NCBI GenBank assembly: GCA_001692895.1
Contig: KV748225.1
Coordinates: 682,001-746,000, forward strand
Length of the DNA: 64,000 nt
Origin: Cenococcum geophilum 1.58
Taxonomy: Eukaryota; Ascomycota; Dothideomycetes; Gloniales; Gloniaceae
Direction of reading: 5' to 3'
Under the pieces are notes generated by a model that saw only the letters and a list, made by a program, of their open reading frames with translations, made no database searches and was not told where the DNA came from. This document shows, in pieces, positions 1 to 12,007 of this stretch. How positions within the stretch are numbered: the stretch's first letter is position 1; every line of letters starts with the position of its first letter. The translations under genes were made by a program, and so were the position numbers.

Positions 1-167
1 GGCGTTGTGGTGGCTGCTTTTAATAGCATGTTATTCGACTTCTGAGACCGTAACTAGGTAGTAATTATGTAACAAAACCTTGTAGCAAGAACTACGGTGG
101 ATTCGTCAATAGGCTAGGTATATAGGTAATGCAGGAAGTTAACAACGTAATAATAACTAGTGGAGTG

Positions 168-2885
168 TAGTGTTCGCAGTAATGAATAAATGAATAAATT
201 AACCACTTATCGCATCATATTTATAAGAGAGCCGATTTATCGCGATATGAATAAATAATTGCGATATTGTAGATCACCAGTCTTAGCATAGTGTTGTACT
301 AAATTGTAGTAGTAAAAGTCTCTACAGAAGCCTCTACCTCCCCTCCCCCCCCCTAATATTTACCAGTAGCTCTCTCCTCTGGCCTCCTATAACTCCTCCT
401 CTTACCTACGACTTTAAGCACTCCAATCGCTTAATATTCACTAGCCCAAGCCTTATACGCTACTAGGTAATTATCCTTCGCGCTTTAAAAAATATTCGCT
501 CTGGTTTAGATAATATAGGTAGTATAGATAGGATATTTATCGCCATACGGTAGAGCGATGGGTAGTCTACGTAATTGCTTAGATTGAGCCACTAATTAAG
601 GGCAGTGGTACTAGGAGGAAGATTAGTAGGGGAGGCGTTAATAAAGTAATTAAATTTATCTTTAATCGTATTAAGAACCGACTGCTTTTTATTCCAAAGA
701 TCGTACTTATTAGGCTCCTAATCGCGAGTAATAGCTTCCTCCTCTTCTACTCTGCTTTTATACTTATCCTTATACTTATTTACCTAAAGCTTCTAAGCTA
801 TAGCAACTACCGGCTTCCTCTAGGTGGCTTTCCAGTTGCGATTAATATAGGCCTTCCTCTGGTAAGGAGCTAATAGTAAGGCTGCGCCATATATAGCAAC
901 TTCGTTAGTCTTAAGGTAGTATTTATTAAAGGCGTGCCAGCTGGTTCAAATGCAGTCGTAGAGCTTTATATTAGTAGAGTACTTTTGTAAAGCAGATTTA
1001 AAGTGCTCTACTATAAAATCTATCGTATAAAGCACCTTATTAAGAGTAGCCTTATTACCTTCCATCTCTTTTATAACTCTTTAGAAGGGCTATAGGAAGT
1101 CTCTAATATTTTTAAGAGCTCTCCAATCGGCGGCGTTAAGGATGTCTTCCTTATTAAACTCCTTAATATACTACTCTTAATATTTTATAATTGCGTCCTT
1201 TAATTTAAGAGCTACTAAGATTATATTATACCACGAGTTCCACCTTATATTGTTATCTATAGGAATAGCTTAAAGAGCTTTTATAATGAAGTAGTTATAG
1301 TAGGCAGTAAAGCTTTAAATATAGGCGATGATATTATACACCTTTCCTAGAGGGCTAATTAGGCGATAAGTAAACTTACTAGCCTTCCCTTTTTTAAACC
1401 TTTTAGCAAGGAGCTCCTTAATCTAATCGTCTTTAAGCTCTAACTCTGCTTTAAGCTTCTCGCGAGCTTCTTTAAAGGCGGCGTTAATAGCTGCTTTATC
1501 CTCCGAGAAGAAGAAAGCTTATGCGGCGATATTAAGTATATGCCCGTGGCAGCGAATACGGCGTTACTATGTATCGTATTTGGCTCCTGTTCCTGCCAAC
1601 TGAAGCCTCTTAGATAACCCTTAAAGAAGCTTATTATTACTGCCGTAATTATCGCCTATATAGTAGCCAACTTTATTAAGTATTTGGTAGTCCTTAAGGA
1701 CTTGCTAAAGGACTTCCACCTGTTTATTGCCGCCGTGTTTACTAGGGAGGAAAGGTAGAGCAAGTAAAGCCTTCCGAAGAACACCAGTATCGTTAATAAA
1801 GTGACTACAGATCGCGATAAAAGTCTTCCAATTTGGCGAAGTCCAGGCGTTAAGTAAGAGGTGTATTAGGGTGAGAGAGGATTAAAGCTTCTGCTTAAGG
1901 ATTTCTTTATTAAGGACGTAGGCCTCCTTGATTATTTTAGGCACGGTATTACTAGAGTTTATTAGAGCTTCCTCGCAGGTATAATTTACCGCAAGAAGTA
2001 ACGCTTAAAGCTCCGGCCAAGTTACAGCGTTATATAGTAGATTTTGAACCACAATTAATTGTGCAAAAGCGTCGCGTAGCATAGCTAAATTAACGCTCTC
2101 TCTTAGTGTATTTTCCTTCTGCTTCTTAAGCTTCTGCGTATAAAGCTCTCCCTGCTTATAGAATAGGCCTTAAAGACTCTGCTTTATAGCCCGCTTAATA
2201 ACTAAGTCCTCCTCTTTAACAACTACGCCGTAGGCGTTATGTAGATAAGAGCGTATATTTATGGTAACTATATCGCGCCAAAATACGCACTGCCTATAGT
2301 ACTAGTATTGTCTTCCCTTATTATTTACTAGCGGCTTATTGCCAATAGGCTTACGCGCAAGAGCCTATATATTTACAGCCCGAGTCTTCCATTTTTTAGA
2401 GGCCTGTTTAAAGGATTAAGAGGAGAATTCGGTAAAGGATTTAGTAGAGAGTAATATGTTTAAATCTTCGTTGAGAATTAAGTCTTTAAAGAGCTTACTT
2501 TTAAGCTTAGATAATTCTAACTAGGCGTTAGAATTGCTGTTAGAGTTGATATAAATCGGTTGTAAGAGAGAGGGAGGCATAGTAATAGATTGCAAGTGGT
2601 ATTGGAGGGTGGGTGTTGAATGATATTATAGAAAGGAAGCATCTACGGGGCAAGTCTAAAATTTTTGACTCTTACGTATATATTAGCACGTACGGCGTAA
2701 AATTGGTTATATGTTTATACCTTAGTATCCTTTTACTACACCACGAGAGCTTCAAGTCTCCCTATATATTCATAATATTATGAATATTTATTCATAAGGA
2801 CTTTCAAATTATCCAATTGTTATCACTCCTTATGAATGAATATATCGTTAAGAAGCAATGAATAAAATTATCATTGCGAACACTG
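168..2885 (-). mobile_element. hAT transposon with TIRs and 8-bp target duplication
   Basis: The termini are TAGTGTTCGCA at 168-178 and TGCGAACACTG at 2875-2885, an inverted repeat with one C/T difference. They are flanked by a perfect 8-bp direct repeat GTGGAGTG at 160-167 and 2886-2893. Removing the element and one repeat rejoins the family A LTR, as seen by comparison with 6990-7060. Eight-base target duplications and CAGTG-type ends are standard for hAT elements. The element is 2718 bp. Confidence 0.92.
400..2580 (-). pseudogene. hAT family transposase, decayed by stop codons
   Basis: The minus-strand reading begins at MPPSLLQPIY near 2580 and is broken by many TAG/TAA codons at former Q and W positions. 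Recognisable hAT blocks follow: GDNYGSNN (about 1631-1670), RIRCHGHILN (about 1525-1560), a central NSWYNI block (about 1212-1235) and the C-terminal dimerisation motif LSKPERIFFKARR (about 480-545). In the family the last block is usually close to SxEPERxFSxAR. The enzyme would cut and paste hAT ends. No open frame remains, so this copy is inactive. Confidence 0.85.
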
Positions 2886-3216
2886 GTGGAGTGGTTGCCC
2901 AACAGATTAACTCCAATTGTATTCTAAGAATCACTACAAGGAAGGAACTATCTAGGTAGGGACTGAGGGTCCTTAAATACACAACGGTACTCCTATGAAA
3001 TCCTTCTTGTACGTGAGGTACGTGAGGTACGTGAGGTACGTGAGACGTTCCTCGCAGATCTCATAGAGCTCACAGAGCTCGTTATGTGACCTCGGCTACC
3101 ATTCCTCGTCACATGGTTCTACCGGTTCCATCCTGGACCGTGCCTGTATCAACCAACTAGCTTCTTCCAACTCTTCTCCAAGTAGTCGTAACATTGTACT
3201 TAAAGCGTTCGTAACA

Positions 3217-6200
3217 AAGTCTAAGGTTTTTTCCAATCTATAAGCTTACCGAGAAAGAAGGTAGAGCACTAAAAGAGTTTATTTAGGAGAAGTTATAAAA
3301 GGGATATATTAGACTATTGTAGTTATTAGCGGGTTATCTAGTATTATTTATACTAAAGAAAAACGGAAAACTTAGGCTATATATTAACTATAGATAGTTA
3401 AATAGCATTACTAAAAAGGATAGGTATCCTTTACCCTTAATTAGCGAAATCTAAGATAGGATCGGTAATACGTAAATCTTTATAAAAATAGATCTAAGAT
3501 AGGCATACTATTAGATTAGAATTAAGGAAGGTAATAAATAGAAGGTAGCCTTTAGGTTAAAGGAAGAACTATATAAACTATTAGTTATATAGTTTAGGCT
3601 TATAAACGCACTAATAACGTTCCAGAAATATATTAATAATATATTAAAAGAACACTTAGATAAATTTATTATAGTATACCTTAACGATATTATTATCTAC
3701 TTAATAAGTAAGGAAGAGTATAAAGAACACGTTAAATAGGTCTTAAAGAGACTATAAAAAGAGTAGATGCTAGTAGTAATTAAGAAATATAAGTTCTTTA
3801 CTAGGAAGACGGATTTTGTTAGATTTATTATTAAACTAGGCTAACTTAGTATAGATTTAAAGAAGATTAAGGCTATAGTAAATTAGTAAGAACTAGAAAA
3901 CGTTATATAGTTAAGGTTATTTCTAGGGTTTTATAATTACTGTAGAAGATTTATAGCTTAATAGTTAAAGGATATTAAGCCATTTATAAAGTTAATAAAG
4001 AAAAAAGAACCTTAGGTATAGAGAGAAAAGTAAAGGAAACTATTTAAGGAGGTTAAGGAGTTATTTACTTAAGACCTAGTCCTTAAAATCTACCAACTAA
4101 AACTAGAAATAGTGGTCGAAATAAACGTATTAGATTTTATACTAGGGGCGTACTTTCTATAGAAATATAAAGACAGATAGCACCTAGTAGTATACTATAG
4201 TTAAAAGATAATACCACTAGAACTAAACTATAACATCTATAACAAAGAGTTATTAGGTATAGTTATAGCACTTTAAAAATAAAGAGTATTCTTATAAGGT
4301 ATAGAAAAGCTATTTATAGTTAAGATAGATTATAAGAACCTAATAGGGTTCCTAATAATAAAAGAACTTAATTAAAGGCAGGTTAGATAGGCAGAAATGC
4401 TTATAGAATACTATTTCGAGATTTAGTATACTAAGGGTATAGATAATGCATAAGTAGATACTCTAAGTAGAAAGGCTAAACTATAAAACAATAAAAAGCC
4501 ATTAGGGGCTTTACTGCGAAAAGATATAGACGGATTAATTAAATATAATTATCTAAAAATCGTAGTAATAAGAGAAATTAGTTAGACCTACAAATTACTA
4601 GAGAGTAATTAGTTATAAAAGATCTAAGATATATAGGCAGAGGATATAGACTTAAAGTAGTATAAAAACTAAGAAGTAATATACGTGCTAAGAAATATTA
4701 TAAAAGAGTTTATTAAGTTATTCTATAGGGGATTAACTTAAGGACATAATGGAGCCATAGGCTTAGTATTAAGACTCTAAGAGAAATATATTATTAATAA
4801 AATCTAGGGACTAGCAAAATAAGTTATAAAGGAATATTTAGATTGCTAAAGAAATAAACTAATAAGGCACAAGCTATATAGAGGGCTATAACCTATTAAA
4901 ATACTAGAGAGACTATAGAAGGTTATATTATAGGACTTTATTATAAAGTTATTAAAATTAAGAGATCCTATTACTAGNNAAGATTATAACGCGATCTTAG
5001 TAATAATAGACAAGCTAATAAAGTAGGGATACTTTATAGCCTATATAGAGGAAATCTTAGCAGAAGATATCGCTAGAATCTATATTAAAGAAGTATTCGT
5101 AAGACATAGAGTACTAAGTAAGATTATATTAGATAGAGATTTAAGATTTATAGCAGTATTCTAGGAGGTATTTTTAGTGGAATAAGGAGTTTAAGCGGCA
5201 ACTTTCACTATATATTATCTATAGACAGACGGAAAGACGGAAAGACTAAATTAGACACTAAAGCAGTATCTAAGGTATTACGTTAATTATACACAGAACA
5301 ATTAGGTATTATTACTACCAGTTATATAATTTATATATAATACCACACCGTAAAAAGGAATGGGTATATTACTATTTAAGGCAAATTACGGATACGAGCT
5401 AAGAATATTGTTATTACTATAATAAGTAAAGAAGATAAGTAGCACAGCTAAAGAAAGAATAGAAACTTTAATAATTCTTTATAAGAACCTTACGGAAACA
5501 GCTAAGGTAGTATAATAAAGAATAAAAAAGTACTATAATACTAAGAGATTTAAGGGACTAGATCTTAAGGAGGGAGATAAAGTATAGCTACTATACAAAA
5601 ATTTTAAGAGTNNATAACTAAGTAANAANTTNGACTANNTTAGNCTAAGACCTTTTAAANTTANNTANAGAATTTNANTAGTTATATTTAAGTTAAACCT
5701 ACTAGCTAAAATAAAGATCTATCCTATATAATATATTGCAATACTAAAACTAGCATATAGAGATATTAAGCCACTAGTTTATAAAGCAGACATATATACA
5801 GGATAAAAGGAAGATAAATGGTAAGTTTTAAAGATTATTAGTTATAAGAATATAGATAATAAAATATAGTACGAAGTAAAGTAAATAGGCTATAATAAGA
5901 CTACCTAGAAGCTACTAGAAAATTTAAAGAACGCTATAGAAAAGGTATAGGAGTATTAAAAGAGAAAAGGTTAGGCAGTATTAATAAAAAAGGATTACTA
6001 AAAAATAAACCACCTAAGGGGGATATAGGAAGAATAATTGCTGAACTACTTAGAGTTGTTTCCTTCTCTATTAAAAGAGAATCCGTTTTTTTATCGCCAA
6101 GTTTCTATAAACCTTATTCTATAAGTTTCTACTTCTTAAAACGGACCTTTCCATAAACTTTTTTAAGACGAAGCAGTTAAGCGGATGCCGCGATACGAGT

Positions 6201-6693
6201 ATCTAGGGCCTTCTACTCCGCATCCTAAGAATGCTTAAGCTTAGTAAGGGCCTACGCTAGGTTACTATTAAGCTTTATAGTAGCAGATTAAACATAAGAC
6301 CCTGTAATAAATTACTTAGGGAACTTAAAGACTATTAAGAATAATAGGACGCGTATACTTAGCGTTAAAGGTAGAGTAAACATTACAGAATAATTAAATG
6401 TTTGCTTTAGTGTACTTTAAATATAAAGAGGGTTGCTAAGATAAGGGACTTACTAGCGCAATATAGACTAACCCCTCTTTCGCATAATAAGAATAAGGAG
6501 ACGGCATTATTTTACCAAGTAATAGTATTATGGTAATAGTATAAGTACAATATTACGCGTATAAAGAAGAAGATGCTTTAGGTATAATAAGTAATAATAT
6601 TAACTAAATTAATTAGACGGATATTATACCTCTAGTAAACAACCTAAAGATATTAGGTATCTTTAAGGATAAAGATAAAGAGAAGGGAGATAG
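3217..6693 (+). pseudogene. Ty3/gypsy family A copy 2: pol remnant (RT, RNase H, integrase, chromodomain)
   Basis: The frame is full of TAG/TAA codons but the pol order is clear. A linker and reverse transcriptase lie at about 3220-3860, including LFILKKNGKLRL-type and LRLYINYRQLN-like blocks and the palm region. RNase H follows at about 4120-4480, then the integrase zinc-binding and core region at about 4680-5400, and a C-terminal chromodomain at about 5815-5960 (NIDNKIQYEVK, then YNKTT and LLENLKNAIEKV). A chromodomain marks the chromovirus lineage and would guide integration to marked chromatin. The purine tract at 6667-6693 is the likely polypurine tract. gag, protease and the 5' LTR are missing because copy 1 interrupts the element. 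Scattered N bases occur at 4978-4979 and 5612-5673. Confidence 0.88.
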
Positions 6694-7113
6694 TATTACG
6701 GACGCTTTAAGTACAATATTATAACTACTAGAAGAGGAGTTAAAAGAAGCTAGTTAGTTAATATAAGTACGGTCTAGGATGGAACCTATAGAACTATATA
6801 ATAAGGAATAGTAAGCGAGGTTATATAATATGCTACGTATTAAATAAGAGGAATAAGAGGAACTTACGTACCTTATATATAATACGTACATTATATACAA
6901 GAAGGATTTTATAGGAGTACGGTTATATATTTAAGGACCCTTAGTCCCTACCTAGATAGTTCCTTCCTTATAGCAATTCTTAGAATACAATTGGAGTTAA
7001 TCTATTGGGCAACCACTCCACCAGTTGTTATTACGTTGTTGACTTCCTGCATCACCTATATACCTAGCCCATTAACGAGTCCACTGTAGTTCTTGCTACA
7101 AGACCCCGTTACA
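6694..7113 (+). repeat. 3' LTR of family A copy 2
   Basis: It starts at TATTACGG (a decayed TGTTACGG) directly after the polypurine tract and ends CCCCGTTACA. The 420-bp length matches the 423-bp LTR of copy 1. The second half (6930-7113) aligns closely with the inverted LTR at the window start and with the LTR at 23763-24165. Confidence 0.88.
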
Positions 7114-7878
7114 GTTACGGTAGGTACGTCCGTATAGCCTAACAATATCTATAATAAATTTTAATTAAATCTAGGTGGCTAAACTTGTCGCTAAGTATTT
7201 TGGATATTATAGATTAATTAAACTTATAGCGGAATATGTCGGTAGCCTATATCGCAAGGTATTTTTATATAAGGTAAGGGTGCTCATGTTAGTAACTATA
7301 GACCTTTTGGCACTTATAGTTAGAAATACTATAACGACGACTTTTAGGATTTTAGTTTCTTGCTATATTAAAGAGGTAGAATTAAGTATAGAGAGTAAGA
7401 TTTAAAGGCTATTTTAATAGAATTTACTCGTTATATAATGAGTATTAATGGCTAAACTGGCGGTAAGGAAACACTAGATTAGTTCTATAGAATACTCACT
7501 ATACTAATTTTAGTAGAGAAAACTTAACGATATTATTAATAGTTAGTATATTGTAATATTATATTAAATAATTTCTAATTAAGGGGCGTAGATCGTAATA
7601 TAGAATATATCATTGTAATCAAATATCGTACTTAAGAGTTTTGACTGTACTAGCAATCACAGCACGTGACGAGCTGGAGGCAAGATCCTGCCCTCAGGGT
7701 TGTATCCCTTTCCCTTCTACAGAAGCTCGATTACACTAGTATATCCTCGAGATCTTAATTCTCGAGCATAGACCACAACATCAACCTCTCAGTGTAGCAG
7801 CAAGCTGCGTCGTGTTGATCTCCATAACAGGCCGGGCATCTATCGATGCAGCGGTTTCGTTAGTGGGATGCGGGAAAC
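7114..7878. other. AT-rich flank, then boundary to gene island
   Basis: From 7114 to about 7640 the sequence is AT-rich and TA-rich like the decayed repeats, and I recognise no domain in it. A 76-codon open frame at 7175-7405 resembles nothing I know. From about 7640 base composition rises sharply and normal codon-like sequence begins. Confidence 0.6.
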
Positions 7879-8175
7879 GTGGCGAGACCTCGACATCATG
7901 TCACGGGAGCTAGCCCCACTCCAGATGCGCGTGTCCTCTTCCCATCTGCCGTCGGCGGTAGAGGAGAGATTACTAGGGTTCGTGTGAATGATGGCCCCTC
8001 GTCTCAGGCCGACCATCAACCCCTTAAGCTCTTCCTAATGAAATTCCGACAAGTACTGCAGATAGAATATGCGGCTCTACGGGCCGTGGTAGGTGAGAAA
8101 CGGCAAGGGGAATTAATAGCGGTGATACCGGAGGACAAAGAAATGTATATCGCAGAAAAGGCTAGTGTAGTGTAA
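7879..8175 (+). CDS. Possible small hypothetical protein
   Basis: A 98-codon open frame with GTG or inner ATG starts lies at the edge of the gene island. Its second half (LKLFLMKFRQVLQIEYAALR, then a Glu/Lys-rich tail) is mildly helical in character, but there is no signal peptide, no membrane segment and no motif I recognise. It may be the last exon of a decayed gene whose start was lost in the AT-rich flank, or chance. The 290 bases that follow up to 8465 hold the likely 3' region of the convergent zinc-finger gene. Confidence 0.2.
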   Translation: MARPRHHVTGASPTPDARVLFPSAVGGRGEITRVRVNDGPSSQADHQPLKLFLMKFRQVLQIEYAALRAVVGEKRQGELIAVIPEDKEMYIAEKASVV

Positions 8176-8465
8176 TGTATAGTAATCGATAATTCCTAAG
8201 CCGTAAACTCTTTTAACATATTGTATTCTAGTTTTTATTAACTCATTAATACATCCCTGTCTTGTTACCCTCACGCCACTTTTGAATCCGACAACTTATA
8301 AAGTGGACTTAGGACAATGCGAAGACCAGGGAGAAGATACCGTGCCAGTGTCTCGGCTTATTTAATATATAAGCAGTGAGAACGACAAGACGCCAGAAGC
8401 ACAAAGCGCTGCCCTCAAACATTAAAATGATTGTAGCTGTTCGCCAAAGAAACTACGTGACGTAT

Positions 8466-10787
8466 TCACCACCTACGTTCGTGAATACTACCGTGAAAGC
8501 GATTTAAGTCATCCTCTAAAACACCCTTGACGTCGGAGTAATTTTCCAAATTTTGATGGTCTGTGGAAGCACTTTCGGTGATTTGAGGAGCTGTTTCTGG
8601 GGTAGTGTGAATGTCTGGGAATGCCGCGGAAAGGTGCTCGTGAGGATCATCTTCGGAACGCAGGTCCCGGCTAGCTATATCTTGATCATCCTCTCTCCAA
8701 GGAATTGACCCGTTCAGAGATATCGTACTAGGGCAATGAGTTATGTCTGTGTTTAGCTGGCTGGTGTAAGGGCCTGATACTTCGTTAGGTAGACTTTGGA
8801 GGCATAACATATCCCGTGGTGCTTCGCATCCCTGGTGATCAACTGTCGAGGTTTGCGACATGAAATCCAAGTCTTCTAGATAAAACGATGTTGGCGGAGG
8901 GTTCATTGAGCCCAAGGGTAGTCCGATACTCGTATTGAAATGATTTTCCACCGCTGGTGCGTACCGTTCGTAGTCTGGAATTGCGATCTGAAGATTTTGT
9001 ATGTTATTGAATCTTAGAGAAGGGGAAACAAAATTAGCATTGAGTGAGTGTCCGCCTCGGCTAATTGCACTCGCAGCTGGGTCTAGAGTGCTGGTGTATG
9101 CAGTATTATTTGTTCTAAGAGGTTCTGAGGTGCGACAGCTATCCAGGTGGTGCTCCTGCCGGAAGGATGATACTACCGTATCCAAACAATCACGAACTAT
9201 TGACTCAATCTCACTCGTGAGCGTTTGTCCAAGTTGCTGAGCCCTCTTCTCGACAGCTATTTCACACTGTGTCCTAATTTTGCGAGGAAGTTCGCGCCTG
9301 CAGTAGGCTTCGAATGGAGTATGACATGAGGCTGAGGCCTGCTGGTCATTCTCATCATAAACTGGAAGTTTAATCAGCGGACGATATAAAGTGTTGTTGA
9401 TTTCCCGGCTTACAAGGGGAAGGTATCTTTAAGAGGTCATCATCAGGGAACAAAATGCGGTATATCGCATTCCAACGCTCTTTATCTGATTGGCCATTGA
9501 TACCTTTCTTGTTCTTCAGTTTAGTTCTTTTTTCGGAGTCAATGCCTTCCACCAGCTCTCCTTCACGCACGTCACAGGGTAGCTCTTGTCTTATATGCTC
9601 TTTTAATTCGGACTCGTGTTTGAAGGCGGAGTAACATCTCGGGCAACAGTACTGCGGCAGAACGTGACTTCGATACAGATGCTCTCTACAAAAAGGTTAG
9701 GAAAATTTTTGTTGAGATTTAGCGGAACTCACTTGACCCGATAGATATCCGGCCAGCCAGGGCCAGCGCATGAGCGACGCTGCTTGTACCTCTGAGGATT
9801 ACGTTTGAAATAAGGACATGCATATTTCAATGAATGACCATCTTCGCTGTTAGGGGAGGTAGGATTCCGTTTCGGACGCTTCCCTCGGTTGTTGTCGCCA
9901 TTGTCTCCGGGTGATAGCGAGTCCCCGTCCCCTCCGTCCCCTTGGCTGCGTTTACTACCGGCGTTTGATGTTCCGCTAGCAGAGCTGCCCTGACCAGAAT
10001 TAAAATTACTGGATGGACTTGCACTCGACGTGCTTCCATCGGAAGTGCAGGTTATGATTCCAGACTTGAGATCGAAGATGAAATGGAGGCCATTCATGAT
10101 CCGATCAACAATATGCCGTGTCATTGGGGAAATGATTCGTTCAATCCAGTGGTTTTCCGTATCATTTGGACTTCCCGCGCAAGTGGAACAGTCATAGTCG
10201 GTTTCACTTTCCGATAACATATCGATGTCGCTGTCTTCTGAGTCTGTCCTCCCGCAATATGTAGTTTGGGTCCCGATAGAAGCATTGGTGCTGTCGCCTG
10301 GCAGGGAGCCTCCTGTAGAATCACCATCCTGCTCAAAGGTACAGTAGTTATCAAATATTGAGTTTTCTCCTTCATCGCCATCGAGTAACTCGTCTAGTTT
10401 GCGGGGCGTCCGGAAGGGCGGAGGCTCAATCTCGTGTTCATGCTTTCCATTCAAACGGGTTGATGTAGAGAGATGCAGATCTGAGTGTTTACAGATTTGG
10501 TGAGAAGTATGTGGCGGTACTCTTTGGAAGGAACTTAGAGGCCGAGCTTTCAGTCCTTCCTCATCTTTCGTCAAATACGTAGGGTAAGGTTGAGCGAAAT
10601 TTCCAGGCCATTTCGTTCGCCCCGCCGTTTCAACCCGGACAAAGCCCTGGCCAGCAGTGACGGGAATACCTTCGGTTTTACAGGTACAGCAGACCCTATG
10701 GTTGCAAGAAGTGCAAGCTGGAGAAAGATTCGGGTTTTGAGGACCATCCGAGCATTCACAGCAGTAAAAGCAGGGCGAGCAGTGCAT
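8466..10787 (-). CDS. C2H2-type zinc-finger protein (fungal-specific family), three exons
   Basis: Exons are 10787-9733, 9685-9414 and 9361-8466; the introns 9686-9732 (47 bp, GTGAGT..TAG) and 9362-9413 (52 bp, GTAAGC..CAG) keep frame and give about 740 residues. I start at the ATG at 10787; the open frame extends a few codons upstream only through a GTG. The N-terminus has clustered CxxC pairs (CFYCCEC, CTSC, CCTCK). The middle is acidic, Ser-rich and Lys/Arg-rich low complexity. The core spans the first intron: CPYFKRNPQRYKQRRSC, GPGW, a histidine pair in EHLYRSH, CPRCYSAFKHESELKEH, then an FPDDD / IPSP block. This arrangement is typical of a large fungal family often annotated as C2H2-type domain proteins; its role is unknown. 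The C-terminal exon is Ser/Thr/Asp-rich and probably disordered. Confidence 0.88.
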
Positions 10788-12007
10788 AGTCGAGTTGTGA
10801 GCAGTCACTGAGAATAAAGATAGGCAGAATAGTTCTTCTGATGATTGTTGCGACCAACAATGGATGAGAGGAGCTCCTCTCTAATCAGAGTGCAGTAAGG
10901 AGATTCAACCAAGCAACCAGCTATGCCGGAACTGGCAGACGAGAGGTCTGGCGTTAGGCCCAATGAAACGCTATGGAAGCCGGAGAAGTAATAAGTGCGG
11001 TTGGGAAGGGAATGACAAGGGCAATTGACTTTCGGGGAACTGGATGTGAAGCTAGTAAAAAGGAATGTCATGACTTCGTATGGCATTTCGTGAATATAAT
11101 TAGGAAAACAGGTAGTGGACATTCCGCGCAGCGACACTCAGTTGCGCGTAACCCCTGCCCTTCGCGAAACTCCATCTGGGGAAGTTGATCAGCAAGCCAC
11201 TCACGTGACAGAGAGCTTCGCATCTTTTTGTGCAGAATTTAATCAACAGACCAATGGCCGCGGTCGGTCACTGATAACCTCTCATCAAACCTACAAGAGG
11301 CGTGGAGGTTCCGTGAAAATGTCCGTGCTTGGAATCCAGCTCTTATGACGTACTATGCCGAAGCCAAGAGCGCCTCCGAAGATGGAAGAGCAACGTTCTC
11401 TAAATCGTGCAAAGTGTATGGCTAGCAAGCTTGTCTGCACTGGCCTCAGAAGTCCACGTAAGATATGTGCTTGTATGTATGCCATCTATTCCAACTAATG
11501 ACACAACGACTGGCATGACGCCTGCCGCTATCGTGTATGTTCCGAGATCTGGTACAGCTACGTGGTCGTTGAACACCAGACTAAGGTCGTTTCAAGGGGA
11601 AGTAAAGATCAGCAATACCGTATCCTGAATCTCATTGTTATTATCGACATATACCATCATGGATGGAGCATTTAGACTTAGACCTTGAAGCAAGTTGTAC
11701 GAGGTCAGACCTCTATAGTTAGTGATATATTCTATATCAGTGCTCTGGCTGTCTGTTGCCGTTTAAAGTTATCTTCATGGTAGCTTGCAACGTATCGTGG
11801 TTTGATGTTGGACGTAGCCTTACATATTTCAGGGAGGCGTTCCTGTTAGTTCTTTCGGGGAGAATAATAGCTTCATATCCAAGAGTTAGCAAGTCAATAA
11901 ATATAAATTGTTCTTTAGCTGTTTCAAAAGAATGAGGAAGTGTATTGAGGAGATTATCAAGGGCGTCGTCTTAGGGTTTACTGTAGCCAGCCTTGCCAAG
12001 CTCGGTG
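10788..12007. other. Intergenic, no gene recognised
   Basis: This stretch holds the upstream region of the zinc-finger gene and about 1 kb of normal-composition sequence with only short overlapping frames on both strands (for example 11407-11628 +, 11291-11485 -). None shows a known domain or a convincing exon series. It may hold the worn 5' part of the ankyrin gene that follows. Confidence 0.5.

Larger units (their letters stand above)
1..3216 (-). mobile_element. Ty3/gypsy family A copy 1: 5' LTR and start of leader, minus strand
   Basis: Read on the minus strand, an LTR runs from 3216 (TGTTACGAACGC) to 68 (ending TTTTGTTACA); positions 67-1 then match the leader/gag start that follows the family A LTR at 24166. 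The LTR is about 423 bp once the hAT insertion (168-2885) and one 8-bp duplication are removed. Its partner lies in the same family as the LTR at 6694-7113 but in opposite orientation. The element body runs off the left end of the window. It keeps many more CA dinucleotides than the neighbouring copy, so it is probably younger. It abuts family A copy 2 inside that copy's pol gene, which suggests insertion into copy 2. Confidence 0.8.

Noticed and set aside
10805..11137. Minus-strand frame upstream of the zinc-finger gene as its first exon
   Set aside because: It does not join in frame with a GT-AG pair and shows no family similarity; the ATG at 10787 already precedes the Cys-rich N-terminus.
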